Below are positions 13,301-23,294 of a stretch of 64,000 nt of DNA, in pieces (the first letter of the stretch is position 1; every line of letters begins with the position of its first letter). The notes under the pieces were generated by a model, which was not told the DNA's origin, made no database searches, and saw nothing but the letters and a program-made list of their open reading frames with translations. The position numbers were made by a program, and so were the translations under genes. The DNA is from Maea johnstoni (Eukaryota > Annelida > Polychaeta > Spionida > Magelonidae), in contig OZ012689.1 in NCBI GenBank assembly GCA_963942565.1, forward strand, positions 24,395,093 through 24,459,092, in the 5' to 3' direction.

Positions 13301-16300
13301 GGTTTTACTCTGTTCTTGTGTATTTTAATTCTAGTCAACATAATTCTCCAATTCATCTTTACTGGGTATTTGGCTCCAGGTTATCTGGTTCAGATTGATT
13401 GCGGTTCATGGGTATAAACATGATACCTATAACCAGGGTCTTAGCCAGGGTTTAGAAACTGGGTGCCTAAAATTGGCAACCATAACATTTTTGGGCGTCA
13501 AAAATTTTAAGGGGTACCACTCAGATTTCAACCTCAAATATATATGAATTCATCAAAATAAGGCATGATATCCTTATAAAGTATCATGGGAATTACATGG
13601 AGATGCAAAAATTCAATAATATACTTGAGATAGACATTTTAAGAAATTCCTCACAAAAAAATCTGGGTGTCCTGAGGGCTGGGTTTTAAGGGTTTGGGTG
13701 TCCGAAAAGGGTATCAGGACAATATCCCCCCGGACAATATCCCCCCGGACAATATCCCCCGGACAATATCCCCCCGGACAATATCCCCCCAGGACAAAAT
13801 CCCCCCGGACAATATCCCCCCGGACAATATCCCCCCGGACAATATCCCCCCAGATTTTTTTTTTAATTCCAGTGTTTTAAATTATCCTAAATTGTGTGCC
13901 GGTAAAAAAAATTAAATAAAAAAAAAAATTGCAGTGTTTTAAATTATTCTAAAAAAAAATTTCAAAAATTAAAAAAAAAAATTAGTGTTTTAAATTATCC
14001 TAAATCATGTGCCGGTAAAAAAAAAATTAAATTCAAAAAAAAAATTGCAGTGTTTCAAATTATTTTAAATTTTTTTTTAAAAAATTCAAAAAAATAATTA
14101 GTGTTTTAAATTATCCTAAATCATGTGCCGGTAAAAAAAAATTCAATTAAAAAAAAGATTGCAGTGTTTTAAATTATTCTAAATTTTTTTTCAAAAATTC
14201 AAAAAAAAAATTAGTGTTTTAAATTATCCTAAATCATGTGCCGGTAAAAAAAAAAATTTAATTCCCCAAAAAATTGCAGTGTTTCAAATTATTCTAATTT
14301 TTTTTTTCAAAAATTCAAAAAAAAAAATTCTACTATCACATGTTTAAGGATGATTTAAAACACTGGAATTAAAAAAAAGAATTTTTTTTTTATTAATTTT
14401 TTTTTTAATTTTTGAAAAAGTTTTTTAGAATTATTTAAAACACTGCAATTTTTTTTTTAATTGAATTTTTTTTACCGGCACATGATTTAGGATAATTTAA
14501 AATGCTAATTTTTTTTTTAATTTTTGAAAATTTTTTTAGAATAATTTGAAACACTGCAACTTTTTTTTTGAATTAAATTTTTTTTACCGGCACATGATTT
14601 AGGATAATTTAAAACACTAATTTTTTTTTTGAATTTTTGAAAAAAAATTTTAGAATAATTTAAAACACTGCAATTTTTTTTTAATTCAATTTTTTTTACC
14701 GGCACACAATTAAGGATAATTTTAAACACTGGAATTAAAAAAAAAAATCCGGGGGGGATATTGTCTGGGGGGATATTGTCCGGGGGGATATTGGAACGGG
14801 GGGATATTGTCCGGGGGGATTTTGTCCTGGGGGGATATTGTCCGGGGGGATATTGTCCGGGGGATATTGTCCGGGGGGATATTGTCCGGGGGGATATTGT
14901 CCTAGAACCCCGAAAAGACACCCAGATGCCCTGCTGGCTAAGACCATGCATATAACCCTTACCTTGAGAACGAGTTGTTTGGCCTTGAAGACGGTATCTT
15001 TCTTGGACTGCTGTTCCCTCCTCTTCCTCTCAAGCTCTTTTGTTCTCTTCTCTCGGTTTTCTTTAACCTTAAAGCAAACAAATATGGATTGATAACGTAG
15101 AATGGAAAATGAATCCAAGCATGTAATTAGTCCGAATTTACCGAATTAAAAAATTTCAGTAAAATTAAATTCAGATTAAAATCTGCCTCCCCCCCTCTAT
15201 CTGTGTTAAAGTGTGAACAGACATTTCAGTAAAATTAAATTCGGTAAGGTAATTTTTGGTCAAATTCAGTATATTTGCACCCTGGATAAATTTCTTATTC
15301 TACAGTAGTTAATGTATGCTCAAAGCACTCAGTTATTGCTGCTCTTTGGAGGTGAATTCCCTACATGTGCTATCTCACTTCTTTACTCATCATTCATTCT
15401 CTTCTGTTGATTTCCTTCCTAAAAAAAACAACAATTGAAACAATTCATTGGTGGCACAACTGTTATCAATTTTGTAAGTTTCAAAGGTAACAAAATTAAA
15501 ATTCAGATTTTGTGCTGGGATCTTTCTGCTTTTTTTTTTTTTTTTTTTTTTTTACGTCGTCCAGACCTGCATCAACCATAAAGGAATATGTTGAAGATTT
15601 CAGTAAACCTTATCACAATACATTTTCATTTTGTAAATTCCAATACAGGTGAACTTGGATATGACGGACCACTGTACAACAGATTTTTGCATATGATGGA
15701 CGACATACTTGGTCCCAATGCATACCAAGTATTCGTCATATGTATACGACGGATTTTGCATATGACGGACCAATATTCCTGGTCCCATTGAGTCTGTCAT
15801 ATCCAAGTTCACCTGTATCATGAATCAAAATAGGAAATACGTATCTTGTAAAGAAGCAGTTCACATAAGTCTCTTCACAATATCAACACAAGTAATTCTA
15901 TTTCATTGGGTTTGTCCAGGGAATCCATCAGTTTTCTCTATATATGAAATGGAAATTGTTTTACCTGTTGTTGTCGAACCTGCATTTTTGTCCTGGGATC
16001 TTTCTGTTTTTTGGTATCATCCAGCCCTACAATACATCCATAAAAGAATATTTTTAAAATTGCAACAAAAACTTTTCACAGTACTTCTTGTAAAAAGACC
16101 TGACTTTCTAAATAAATACATGTTTATATCAGCAGGCCATTGGCTGGCCACCTGGTGAGCAAATGTGGAACTAAATGAGGGTGTGCTGAAGCAACCGCAT
16201 CCCTGTTATTGCATTTATTACTTTCATTCCAGATTTCTCAGAAAAAAGGCCCATGGTATTGAGCAGCTGGGATCCATGCCCCTCATAATACTCTGCAGCT

Positions 16301-19300
16301 AGGATTATGTAATGAGATTTTAACCCTTATGTTGCTGCTGGCTAATTTAGTCAATACAAAATGATGCAAAAAAGCTGAAAAATGAAATCCTGGCACATGG
16401 GTACTCATCTGAGAGTGCTCAGTAAGAGCTTTCTAATGAATACCAACATGACAGGGGTTGAATGGTTATCAAAAATCTTTACATATGTGTGCTTTGGACG
16501 AAATTAGCCTCAACATATGAAGGGTTAATGAACTGTTACCTAGATCTTGAAAGAACTCCTCTTGCACAAGATCCTTGTCCATCATATTCTGGAGAATCCT
16601 GTCCACAGCAACATCCTCATCCTCCACATCCAGCTCCCCATACAAGTCTGAAGTGAGAAAATGATAGATTAGATAGCATACACATTCCCTCTTCACCCAG
16701 TCTAGTCTAGTGAAAATGATGGAACTCAATTAAGGGAAATGAATTTCCACTACTCTCAGGGTAAGTCTATAAGTCTACAGGCTATAAGTTCTTAAGGTCC
16801 TATTAAGAGCATGTTTATGAAAGAATATGAAAGATGAGTTCTAATAAGGCACATATCAAATCAAAACAAAAAGACCCTCAGCCAATGACGTACCAGACCA
16901 AGACTTTATAAATCAAAATAGAACTTTTCTCCAGCAAAAGAGAATGTCTCTTAGGATTATTTGCTGAAGTATACTGAATTACAAAGGTTCTGATAAAAAG
17001 ATCCTGCATGCTCCCAGACTGTCCCAGTGGCCTGAAGGGGACCAGAGTCAGCCCTCCACCAATGGGATGTAGGTAGTTAAGTCATGAGGCGTTAAACTCC
17101 TGTGGAGTCAAAGACATAAAGTCCCTTGTGTTAAAGATGGATCCAATATGAGCTAGCACCATATACTTACGTTGATAGTTCTCAGTTGAAACAATGGCGT
17201 ATAGTGTTGGGATGATCATCAATTATAATCTATGATCGATCGTTTGCTGATCTTTTACTGATTAATCGATTACGCAAGTGGTAATCAATAATAATCGCAA
17301 AAGGTGACACCTAGTGGCAAAATATAGAACTAAATGAGAGGCAAGTTGTTAGCTCCAACAAACACTTCAAAACAAAGTTACGGTAGGTGCTAATAGCAAG
17401 TAATTGTCATAGGCTATCACTTATTATTAGGCTCTAGACCTCTAGTACCCAATTACTTCAAAAGGGCGAAGAACTGATTATGATCGATAATCGATTGATT
17501 GTCTTCAACTGATTATCGATCATGAAATTGCAACCGATTCCCAAACCTAATGGCATACCTGCTGTATCTAGCTTGTGATGGAGTTTCGCTGTCAGGTCGA
17601 TCTCGCCGCTGTCGTCCAGATCATCCAGGAGGTTCTCCCACTCCGTCTTCTTGCTGCTGCTCCCGCTGCGACTCGTGGACGCCGTCTTGGCCCACGGCTC
17701 GTTATCAAATTCTTCCTCGTCATCAGCAAGAGTCAGCTTCTCACTCACCCACTGGTTCAGCAAGTCCTGAGCTGCAAAGTCAATGGTAGGGATGTCATTG
17801 ATAGTCGACAAATCGATAAATCAACATTTTCTCTTTGTCAATTAAATCAAATCGAATGGTTGGGTATCGAATCGAAATAATCAATATTCTGCACCCCAAT
17901 AATGACGTATGATTATTAATAAAGAATACACCTTTCCCAGACATTTTCCTGTTAAACTAATGCAAAGTGAAACTCTGACTAAATATTGAAGTATTTTCTA
18001 TGGCTTTTGTAATAGAAATAGGAAGGAATGGTGTGCTTTAATACTCAGGCATATGGCCAAGACACAGGGTATCCAACCAAAATGAAGGGATATCATTGAC
18101 ATCCCTATAAATAATTGTGCCCTACCAGCACGTAACAGCGTTAATCGAATCGAATCGAATCGAAAAATATATCAATTAATCGAATTGATAAAATTTCATA
18201 TCAATGACATCACTAGTCAAGGGATGGGGTAAAAACACTTGTTTTTTATCTTGCTTGAGTGATTTAGAGGCAGTTTAAGGGATTTTAATGATATTTTTTT
18301 TGCGTAAAACTATCTTTTAACACAATTAAAACTATTTAAACTCAAATACTGCTTGTGAATTATTGTTACATTTTTTTTACTAATAAAGGATAGCTCAATG
18401 AATGAAAAACTGGCCGAACTCTGTATTAACCCTTATGCTGCTGGTAGCTAATTTGGCCAATACAAAATGACAGAAACAACCTGAAAAATGACTGAAACCC
18501 TGGCACATGGGTACTCATCTGAAAGTGCTTGCCAAGAGCTATCCGATGAATACCAACATGACAGGGTTTAGACGGTTTTCAAAGATTTTTGCGTCCTTGT
18601 GCTTTGGACAAAAGTAGCCTCAGCATTGGAAGGGTTAAGAAAGTTATATTTATTACTTACCCTCTGCATAGGCAGCATCGTGTTCATGCAGTTGCTCACG
18701 TGTGGCAAGCGCCTTGGCTTTCCCCGCTGACCGCCCGGCACCATAATGAACACCAAACGTAGCGGCTGCAGCAACGTCAGACGCATCCTCCACTTTCTGA
18801 AAAGGTCATCAGTGAACTAACTGCATGGCTTGATGAGATTTTTTATCTTTGAACAGAACTTGAGTTTGGCTAGGTTTGTGAGCTCAAGACTCCCTTGAGT
18901 TCTCTTTTAAATACCTAGATTGTATGTTGGGAACTTAGTGCTCATTTCACAATATCACACCCTTCATGTAGCTACTTTTAAACTGGGTTCTCTGAACAAA
19001 ATCTTATCATAATTTATCAGGGAGTCATTTTAAATATTTGCTTGCATATAAATTAAGGGTACTAAATCATAACTGATTGCATGAAAAAGATCTTGAAAAA
19101 ACAATAGGATATATTTTCTAAATACGGCTTGCTGGTGCACTTGTTCAAAATTTGAGAAATGTTGACTATTTAAATAAATGTGTGTATGATGAGGGTCTGA
19201 CATGCAGATTTCATGCTAGGGGCCTAAAAATGTCTTTTGTTTGATAAAAATGAATGGTCATAAACAAGATTTCTGGTTATTATGAGTAATCTATGGGCCC

Positions 19301-19682
19301 ACACCGAACTCTGATTATATATACTTCATTTTAATCAATTGCATCACCTGTGGAATGGAAATCCAAAATGAAGTGTTTTCCCAAAAGGCTTTAAGTTCTT
19401 AAGTAATACCAAATGTTTTATACATGGTGTACATGAAACACACTGCATTCCAATTTCTACCTATCCTTCTTAATAATAAGGGTCATTAAATGGTATTAAA
19501 TTCATAATAAGAACAGTTCAAAAGTCCACTAGGTTTAGCTGACTCTGAATGTTTCAGGATAACTATAGGCCATCAAATAAAATTAGTTAAAATGCCTTGA
19601 TAAAAAAACGAGCATATGTGTGACAGAGAAAATTTTGAAATACCTTTATCCAACCTTGTACGTCATCTGAGGTTGTAATTCT
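1789..19682 (-). CDS. CCDC191: CCDC191 orthologue, left copy, complete except for the first exon(s)
   Basis: Eighteen exons with GT-AG borders and matching phases: 19644-19682, 18661-18796, 17559-17771, 16540-16647, 15965-16026, 14963-15067, 12763-12881, 11910-12084, 9302-9492, 8403-8691, 7619-7837, 6643-6797, 5913-6188, 5260-5446, 4476-4756, 3800-3917, 2204-2358, 1789-1945. They total 2,985 nt, 994 residues plus a TGA stop at 1789-1791; the human protein is about 940 residues. Landmarks shared with human CCDC191, compared from memory, are SDDVQGWIKKVEDAS near the N-terminus, EHDAAYAEAQDLLNQWVSEK, the coiled-coil core VKENREKRTKELERKRREQQ, HFTAWYNIVIERRLQLGKAR and KMEALLQAAATGQL. Aromatic 'F.AW/W.AW' repeats alternate with charged coiled coils, and there is a Gln-rich stretch near 5913-6188. 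The protein is a poorly characterised coiled-coil protein and I assign no reaction. No start codon was found: the first exon seen begins in phase 0, so one or more 5' exons lie between about 19.7 and 24.7 kb. Confidence 0.9.
2407..3166. mobile_element. Tigger/pogo-like MITE carrying a nested MITE
   Basis: TIRs CAGGTGAACTTGGATATGAC at both ends, TA target duplications at 2405-2406 and 3167-3168. Without the nested insert it would be about 175 bp, like the intact copy at 15646-15815. TIR style and TA target fit the Tc1/mariner-pogo group. Confidence 0.85.
2498..3080. mobile_element. TA-flanked MITE, CCGTAATTTCGC family, inside another MITE
   Basis: 583 bp with TIR CCGTAATTTCGCATGTATAA / CCGTAATTTCGCGTGTATAA and subterminal AGACGCACCCC motifs. 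The TA duplication lies at 2496-2497 and 3081-3082. The undisturbed target is visible in the related element near 15733 (CAAGTATTCGTC). Confidence 0.87.
4250..4402. repeat. (AAT)n-rich tract in CCDC191 intron
   Basis: Imperfect then perfect AAT/ATA repeats directly ahead of exon 4476-4756, followed by an AG-rich stretch. Probably variable in length. Confidence 0.9.
4830..5065. repeat. Cluster of TATAACAGGCC words
   Basis: CATAACAGGCCTGTTTTAA, ATTATAACAGGCCTGTGTCC and CATTATAACAAGCCCATTAT recur in both orientations across about 230 bp of CCDC191 intron. It may be a decayed foldback element; no target duplication was found. Confidence 0.45.
5835..5925. repeat. Short duplicated donor border of CCDC191 exon 5913-6188
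   Basis: ACCTTTCTGTGCCAGACC at 5911 is the exon end with its donor. A near copy, ACCTTTCAGTGCCAGACC, lies about 60 bp away near 5849, separated by a C run. It is a diverged two-copy donor duplication, or chance similarity over 18 bp. Confidence 0.4.
7822..8058. repeat. Two-copy duplication of a CCDC191 3' splice site, about 119-bp unit
   Basis: The block from AACAGTTCATCCTGCAGC to the GTTGTTTTTTTG stretch occurs at about 7827-7945 and again at about 7946-8058. Each holds the acceptor (CTGCAG read in reverse) and the first bases of exon 7619-7837, whose true edge is 7837. The second edge is at 7956. This is the smallest member of the pattern of duplicated exon borders. Confidence 0.85.
8403..8691 (-). 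CDS. CCDC191: CCDC191 exon with the KMEALLQAAATG motif
   Basis: It encodes KSQIAQEHHRKTLVRRYLLV and then KMEALLQAAATGQLWSARSG with a Ser/Gly-rich tail. It matches the human region containing KKMDALLQAASLGKLSANG, one of the anchors for the gene identification. The donor (first intron base 8402) lies only 8 nt from the TTAA of a MITE ending at 8389. Confidence 0.88.
9003..9190 (-). mobile_element. tRNA-derived SINE fragment
   Basis: Read on the minus strand it has a B-box-like GGGTTCGAATCCCGGC near 9160-9177, followed by GTTTTCGCCGGGTACTCCGG. That module recurs at about 32515-32620 and, inverted, at about 54765-54845 with a degenerate B box. The A box is not clear. Confidence 0.6.
9302..9492 (-). 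CDS. CCDC191: CCDC191 exon whose 3' splice site is tandemly multiplied upstream
   Basis: It encodes ILQRHFTAWYNIVIERRLQL and onward to EMDIRDYH, strongly resembling the human segment around YFAAWHKLILDHRIKLGKAG. The acceptor next to 9492 is the only one of 22 repeated acceptors followed by the intact exon. Its first 54 nt are repeated in every unit of the array at 9439-11625. Confidence 0.9.
9439..11625. repeat. 101-bp minisatellite containing a CCDC191 3' splice site, 22 copies
   Basis: On the gene strand each unit is 47 nt of intron end (through CCTGAACAG) plus the first 54 nt of the exon (ATTCTGCAGCGACATTTCAC and onward). Exon-edge positions are 9492, 9587, then every 101 bp from 9688 to 11607; the second unit lacks 6 bp. 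Units are nearly identical with a few shared variants (for example CGCGTGATC versus CGATGCTCG), pointing to recent expansion and homogenisation. Joining the exon frame into a next unit leads to a stop within about 46 codons. Only the 9492 acceptor gives the normal protein. Confidence 0.95.
12116..12328. mobile_element. CCCTT-family TTAA MITE upstream of a CCDC191 acceptor
   Basis: TTAA at 12112-12115 and 12329-12332. The acceptor of exon 11910-12084 is 26 nt away, so the branch-point region is at or inside the element edge. Confidence 0.83.
13266..13300 (+). repeat. Long G tract, G-quadruplex capable
   Basis: A run of more than 20 G with brief T interruptions inside a CCDC191 intron. A C run of 14 lies at 5879-5892, and the right arm has another G run at 58380-58396. 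Confidence 0.85.
13434..14948. mobile_element. CTTAGCC-family hAT-like MITE, split by a foldback element
   Basis: Ends read CAGGGTCTTAGCCAGG and, inverted, CATGGTCTTAGCCAGCAGG. The 8-bp flanks CCTATAAC/CATATAAC differ by one base. Its body is interrupted at 13710-14909. The flank at 14949-14956 lies 5 nt from the donor of CCDC191 exon 14963-15067. Removing the inner insert leaves about 315 bp, matching other family copies. Confidence 0.85.
13710..14909. mobile_element. 1,200-bp foldback transposon built of internal tandem repeats
   Basis: Perfect 8-bp target duplication CCGAAAAG at 13702-13709 and 14910-14917. The ends GGTATCAGGACAATATCC and GGTTCTAGGACAATATCC (inverted) form a TIR. Each arm starts with about ten 15-bp units of GGACAATATCCCCCC, then repeats of a roughly 120-bp AT-rich unit with GTGTTTTAAATTATCC and GTGCCGG. 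The symmetry centre is near 14335. No coding capacity. The superfamily is unclear; the 8-bp duplication fits hAT, P or Merlin. Confidence 0.88.
15450..15620. repeat. Decayed duplicate of the CCDC191 exon 15965-16026 region
   Basis: The stretch GTGCTGGGATCTTTCTGC, a long T run, CGTCCAGACCTGCATCAACC and ATAAAGGAATAT parallels 15990-16060 (TCCTGGGATCTTTCTGTTTT, ATCCAGCCCTACAATACATC, ATAAAAGAATAT). It includes an altered copy of the acceptor side. It is too degraded to be an exon. Confidence 0.5.
15646..15815. mobile_element. Intact-looking 170-bp Tigger/pogo-like MITE
   Basis: TIR CAGGTGAACTTGGATATGAC at both ends, TA at both flanks. It is the ungapped relative of 2407-3166 and gives the empty site for the nested insertion there. 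Confidence 0.85.
16324..16524. mobile_element. CCCTT-family TTAA MITE, 11 nt from a CCDC191 donor
   Basis: TTAA at 16320-16323 and 16525-16528. The donor of exon 16540-16647 begins at 16539, so only 11 nt of intron separate the two. Confidence 0.85.
17202..17549. mobile_element. hAT-like MITE touching a CCDC191 splice donor
   Basis: Ends are TAGTGTTGGGATG and, inverted, TAGGTTTGGGAATCGG. The 8-bp target duplication ATGGCGTA/ATGGCATA lies at 17194-17201 and 17550-17557. The interior is rich in ATCGATCGATTA-like palindromes. The proximal duplication supplies bases +2 to +9 of the donor of exon 17559-17771. Confidence 0.85.
17559..17771 (-). CDS. CCDC191: CCDC191 third recognised exon, flanked on both sides by hAT-like MITEs
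   Basis: The exon encodes AQDLLNQWVSEKLTLADDEE and onward to HHKLDTA, an acidic, Ser-rich stretch after the conserved EHDAAYAEA motif. Its acceptor AG is at 17772-17773 and its donor starts at 17558. The target duplication of one MITE (17550-17557) is the +2 to +9 part of the donor. The target duplication of another (17779-17786) starts 6 nt upstream of the acceptor AG. The exon therefore keeps only a few bases of original intron on each side. Confidence 0.88.
17787..18215. mobile_element. hAT-like MITE next to a CCDC191 splice acceptor, left arm only
   Basis: Ends are TAGGGATGTCATTGATA and, inverted, TAGTGATGTCATTGATATG. The 8-bp duplication GTCAATGG/GTCAAGGG lies at 17779-17786 and 18216-18223. 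Internal ATCGAATCGAATCG tracts are present. The right arm has a short empty site between the same exon and the downstream GGATGGGGTAAAAAC. Confidence 0.88.
18430..18634. mobile_element. CCCTT-family TTAA MITE, 22 nt from a CCDC191 donor
   Basis: Full-length copy between TTAAs in the left arm. In the right arm the same insertion (63713 to about 63790) lacks its distal two-thirds and runs into unrelated sequence, so one haplotype carries an internal or flanking deletion. Confidence 0.85.
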
Positions 19683-20282
19683 CTAAAATAAAAAGGAATA
19701 CAAAGTGTTATACATTTAAGTATATGATGTATTACAGAGATCTTAACCTGGGCATATTCAGTCTTCAACATTCATAAAATAAATAAATGTAAATTGTTGA
19801 TTTCTTTATGAATTATAGCCTATTTTTATTTCACTTGTACAACCTGGATGTACAAAATGTTATCCAAAGTTGCCCTGCCACTGCTGCCAGAATCATAATA
19901 TGAAGTTGGTGTGGCCAGGAAGTGACTGCAGCTTTGGGTAATTTCTGCATATACCAGTTTCCCTCAGCATGTCAAACAACACTACATGAGAATTGCCTGT
20001 CAATGCTGAGTGGTCAGTGGTCACATCTACCAACTCTCAATAGTTAAACCTATATGCTTTGATATCACAGTTACTGAGTGAGAACTTAAGAATGATTTGA
20101 TAGACTGAAACATGGGAAATCTTGCGGACATTGTGCATGCACTGCAATACGGATCTGACACTTAGATTTCAGGCTAGGGGTCCGAAAAGATCTTTTGATA
20201 GAAATTAGCTGTCCCACCAGGATTTCTGGTTATAATATACATACTATTTTGGGCCCCTTGTCTGAAAAATCTAGGGGCACAC
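19192..20282. repeat. Two diverged copies of a ~130-bp repeat near CCDC191
   Basis: About 19192-19315 and 20150-20282 share GTCTGACA.GCAGATTTCA-like starts, GCTAGGGG, TTTCTGGTTAT and GGGCCC. Right-arm copies are at about 63040-63175 and 62090-62260. The DNA between holds nothing else I recognise except the exon at 19644-19682. Confidence 0.5.
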
Positions 20283-21547
20283 AGCAACATATAGGGACAT
20301 ATGGCCCTGTGAAAGCCAAACCCTGTAAAAGGGAAATATATGGAAAGCAGAACAAGATACACTCCCCAAAATTTGCAGATATTTATAAACACCGCTCAGA
20401 GGATGTGGTGTGTTGCACATTTTAAAGACTCTATTGCACTGGTGCAACAATGCTTAGATCTTATATCAGGGAAGAGCATGGGTAGTGCCAGAATTCTTGC
20501 CCCTTTTCCAAACCCATCAAAGGGAGAATTTGTTTAACTGGTGCATAAGTAAGCTGTTTTAGTTGGTTTGTTTTGGATCTGTAACCGCATTTGTCCCACG
20601 GGGTCAACTCCCAAGGGAGGACCTACGGAAAGCTCCCCTATCACCCAGGCCACTCGTCACCCCCAGACATATGGCTCCCTTTGTGGTCCCTATCCCCCCA
20701 TACTATTTGTCATGTATCCTGCCTCAGGCCTGTACATCACCCCGTCCTATACAGATATCCAACCAAGTATCTGGTCTGTCTGACTGTCCCCTCCTTTGTA
20801 TTCCTGTTATATACATATATTCTTCTTCTCTTCTTCTTCTTCCATATACAAGTCAACGTCAACTTAATTCAACCCAAACATGTATGCACCTGTCAACTCT
20901 TTAAACCCAACATAAACTAAGTTAATTTGTTATTTCCAACAAAAATGCAAACTGTAACTCTTAACATCTCCCCTAGGCCCTATATACCCTTCATGGCCTT
21001 CATACCCACCTGCTCTGGACAGCGCACCTCATTCCGACAAAGGGCACCCTATAAATTACCCTTTATTTGCTTGTATGAACAAAAATTTCAACTGGGTTAG
21101 ACAGGGATAATCACATGTAAACACAAAAGCACACACACTTGTGACTTCCTTCCTATCCCTTAATACTCTTCTATTTTCTTTATCATTTTCTTCACCCCTT
21201 TTTACACTGCCCTATATAGTAGCTCGCGCAGCGAGACGCGAAGTGGCAAGCGTAGCAACGATTACAGTACAAGTAGTCAACAATAGAAGTACACACAGGC
21301 TTATAAAACGGTGTCCACACTTCCATCCACACTTCGTCTACTGTCTCGCTTGACGATAATCTCGCGTGAAATGAACATCACTTTTTCCTTAAAGAGCTGA
21401 GCACATATTTATTGCAACAAATGGCGTCCTCTATCAGCGGAATATGGCACTAAAATGACATCACGGTACGAAGGAATTCCGCCACGTGCAATGACGTCAT
21501 GTGAAAAGCGATCATGGCGCCATCTACAGTGATATGTCAACACTAGC

Positions 21548-23294
21548 CAGGGTTGGGTTTCTTCCGGAAGAAACTTATTTCTTCCAGGACAACGGAAGAA
21601 ACATGGTTTCTTCCGTATTTTTCCACTTTCTTCCGGAAGAAATGGAAGAATGGGATCTATGATAAGAATTAAAAAAACTATGGGTTATGATTAACATTAA
21701 TGGGCAGTTATAACAAACAAAAAGATCTGAGGTAGAATAGTTTATATAAATGCCATTATAATCTTACAATATATTACATCAATTCCTAATGTCACACTTT
21801 GTTTAACCCTGGTAAATTTGTTTTATCTGATAGATACCTTGCACATACATGACCCTTTACATACTAGTTTAACCTTATATATATATATACTGATTTAAGT
21901 TAACCATACACGAAAACAGAGAGAGAACATCCTCTTAACTCATTAACATGAGTGTCATACACCTGGACTAAATAGAAATATCTTGATAGCAAAGCAATAT
22001 TTTGAGACACATATTTCCAGTAGATAACCATTCACAAATGGGTGCAAAAGTGAGATAACATCCTCTTAACCCATTCACATGTGAATCATACACCTGGCCT
22101 GACTCTTATAGAAATATCTTAAGAACAATGCAACATTTGAGAAATATTTAGTTGAAAGTTATCCTTACTCTTGTGTTTAGCAAACACTCATACAATAAGT
22201 AACGTTCTAGTTTTCCACACCATCTGTATACTCCTGGTGCTAATCTGTTGATTGATGCTGATCAGTGATCACTGTTCAGCTATCTCCGTCTAATGACAAA
22301 CTGTTTCTTTATAACTTGAGTAAAGACATTAACATTGGATTAGTTTCATATCCAGGTTGCTGGTCCATAATACACACAGGGTTCACATTAACTATGGATG
22401 TTGAAAAGAAGCAGTTAAGCTATGTAGTCAGTTCCTTTCTAATAGCAATTCAATGGGATTAACTATACAATTAGAGGCCTGACATTTGCACTTGACCTAC
22501 ATGGGGTTAACTAATAATCCAGGTACTCCTTTCCCCTTAACATCCTATAGCAGAAAACAAGTTTAGCTGCTTTTTCTACCCCAAGACGGTTGCGGATCTT
22601 GTTGTGGATTAGTCCAAATGATGAGAAGATTCTCTCAATGGATGCAGATGATGCACAAGTAGAGTGCAGCTGTATCATAAGTTCAACTAGTCCTTCTGGC
22701 AAAGCAGTATACTTCAGGCCCTTCCACCAGGTAACAGGGTTAATGCTTCCCACCTTGAAAAAGGATGCGGGGAAGGGGTCAGACTGGCTTTGAAATCCTA
22801 TTGCTGCGGCAAGGTACTCTGGATTTTTCTCAAATAGCCAGTTGTTAACATCTTCTCACCAATTCAATTTGACCCCTCCTGTGCAGGCTAGCTAATCTCT
22901 CATGTATGACTACAGGTGGAAACCATATGTGGTGTGACAGTAGCTAGTTTGAGTGGTTTAAGCTACTTTATTTTATTCAGACATACCTTATTTAGTTGAG
23001 TACATGGAAACCATGCTTATCATACCATAAGGCATATTACTAACATGTCAATTTGAGGGATTTAAGATTCCTCATTGTTTTCTATTTAAGTGCTGCTCAT
23101 TTGCTATCATACTATTCCTTATCATCCATAAGAAAATTCAAAGAATTAGAAGAAGATAGGTTTCTTCCTCAAAATTGGAAGAAATGGAAGAAACATATTT
23201 CTTCCAGGATGGAAGAAACATATTTCTTCCAGGATGGAAGAAACCATATTTTTCCACGGAAAAAACCTCCCCTCGGAAGAAACTGCCAACCCTG
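21548..23294. mobile_element. hAT DNA transposon, decayed, left arm only
   Basis: Perfect 8-bp target duplication ACACTAGC at 21540-21547 and 23295-23302. Termini are CAGGGTTGG...CCAACCCTG. The subterminal zones are crowded with GGAAGAAA/TTTCTTCC motifs. The right arm shows the undisturbed empty site near 61430. The length is 1,747 bp. It encodes a hATC-like fragment on the minus strand. Family (hAT) follows from TIR, 8-bp duplication and protein remnant. It lies inside an older TIR repeat. Confidence 0.92.
22511..22753 (-). pseudogene. Remnant of hAT transposase C-terminal dimerisation domain
   Basis: About 80 residues include SSASIERIFSSFGLIHNKIR and a following RNRLGVEKAAKLVFCYR, the conserved hATC block ('S.A.ER.FS..G.I....R..L') that ends hAT transposases. 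No N-terminal DNA-binding domain or complete catalytic core is readable nearby, so this is a fragment within the element at 21548-23294. Confidence 0.85.

Noticed and set aside
13694-13915. Pro/Asp/Ile-rich repeated ORF (DNIPP units) and its mirror near 14735-15118
   Set aside because: It is the GGACAATATCCCCC tandem unit of the foldback transposon; termini and target duplication explain it.
13710-14909. Possible CRISPR-like array because of regularly spaced repeats
   Set aside because: Units are contiguous or AT-rich spacers of the same sequence, mirrored, in an animal intron; no unique spacers.
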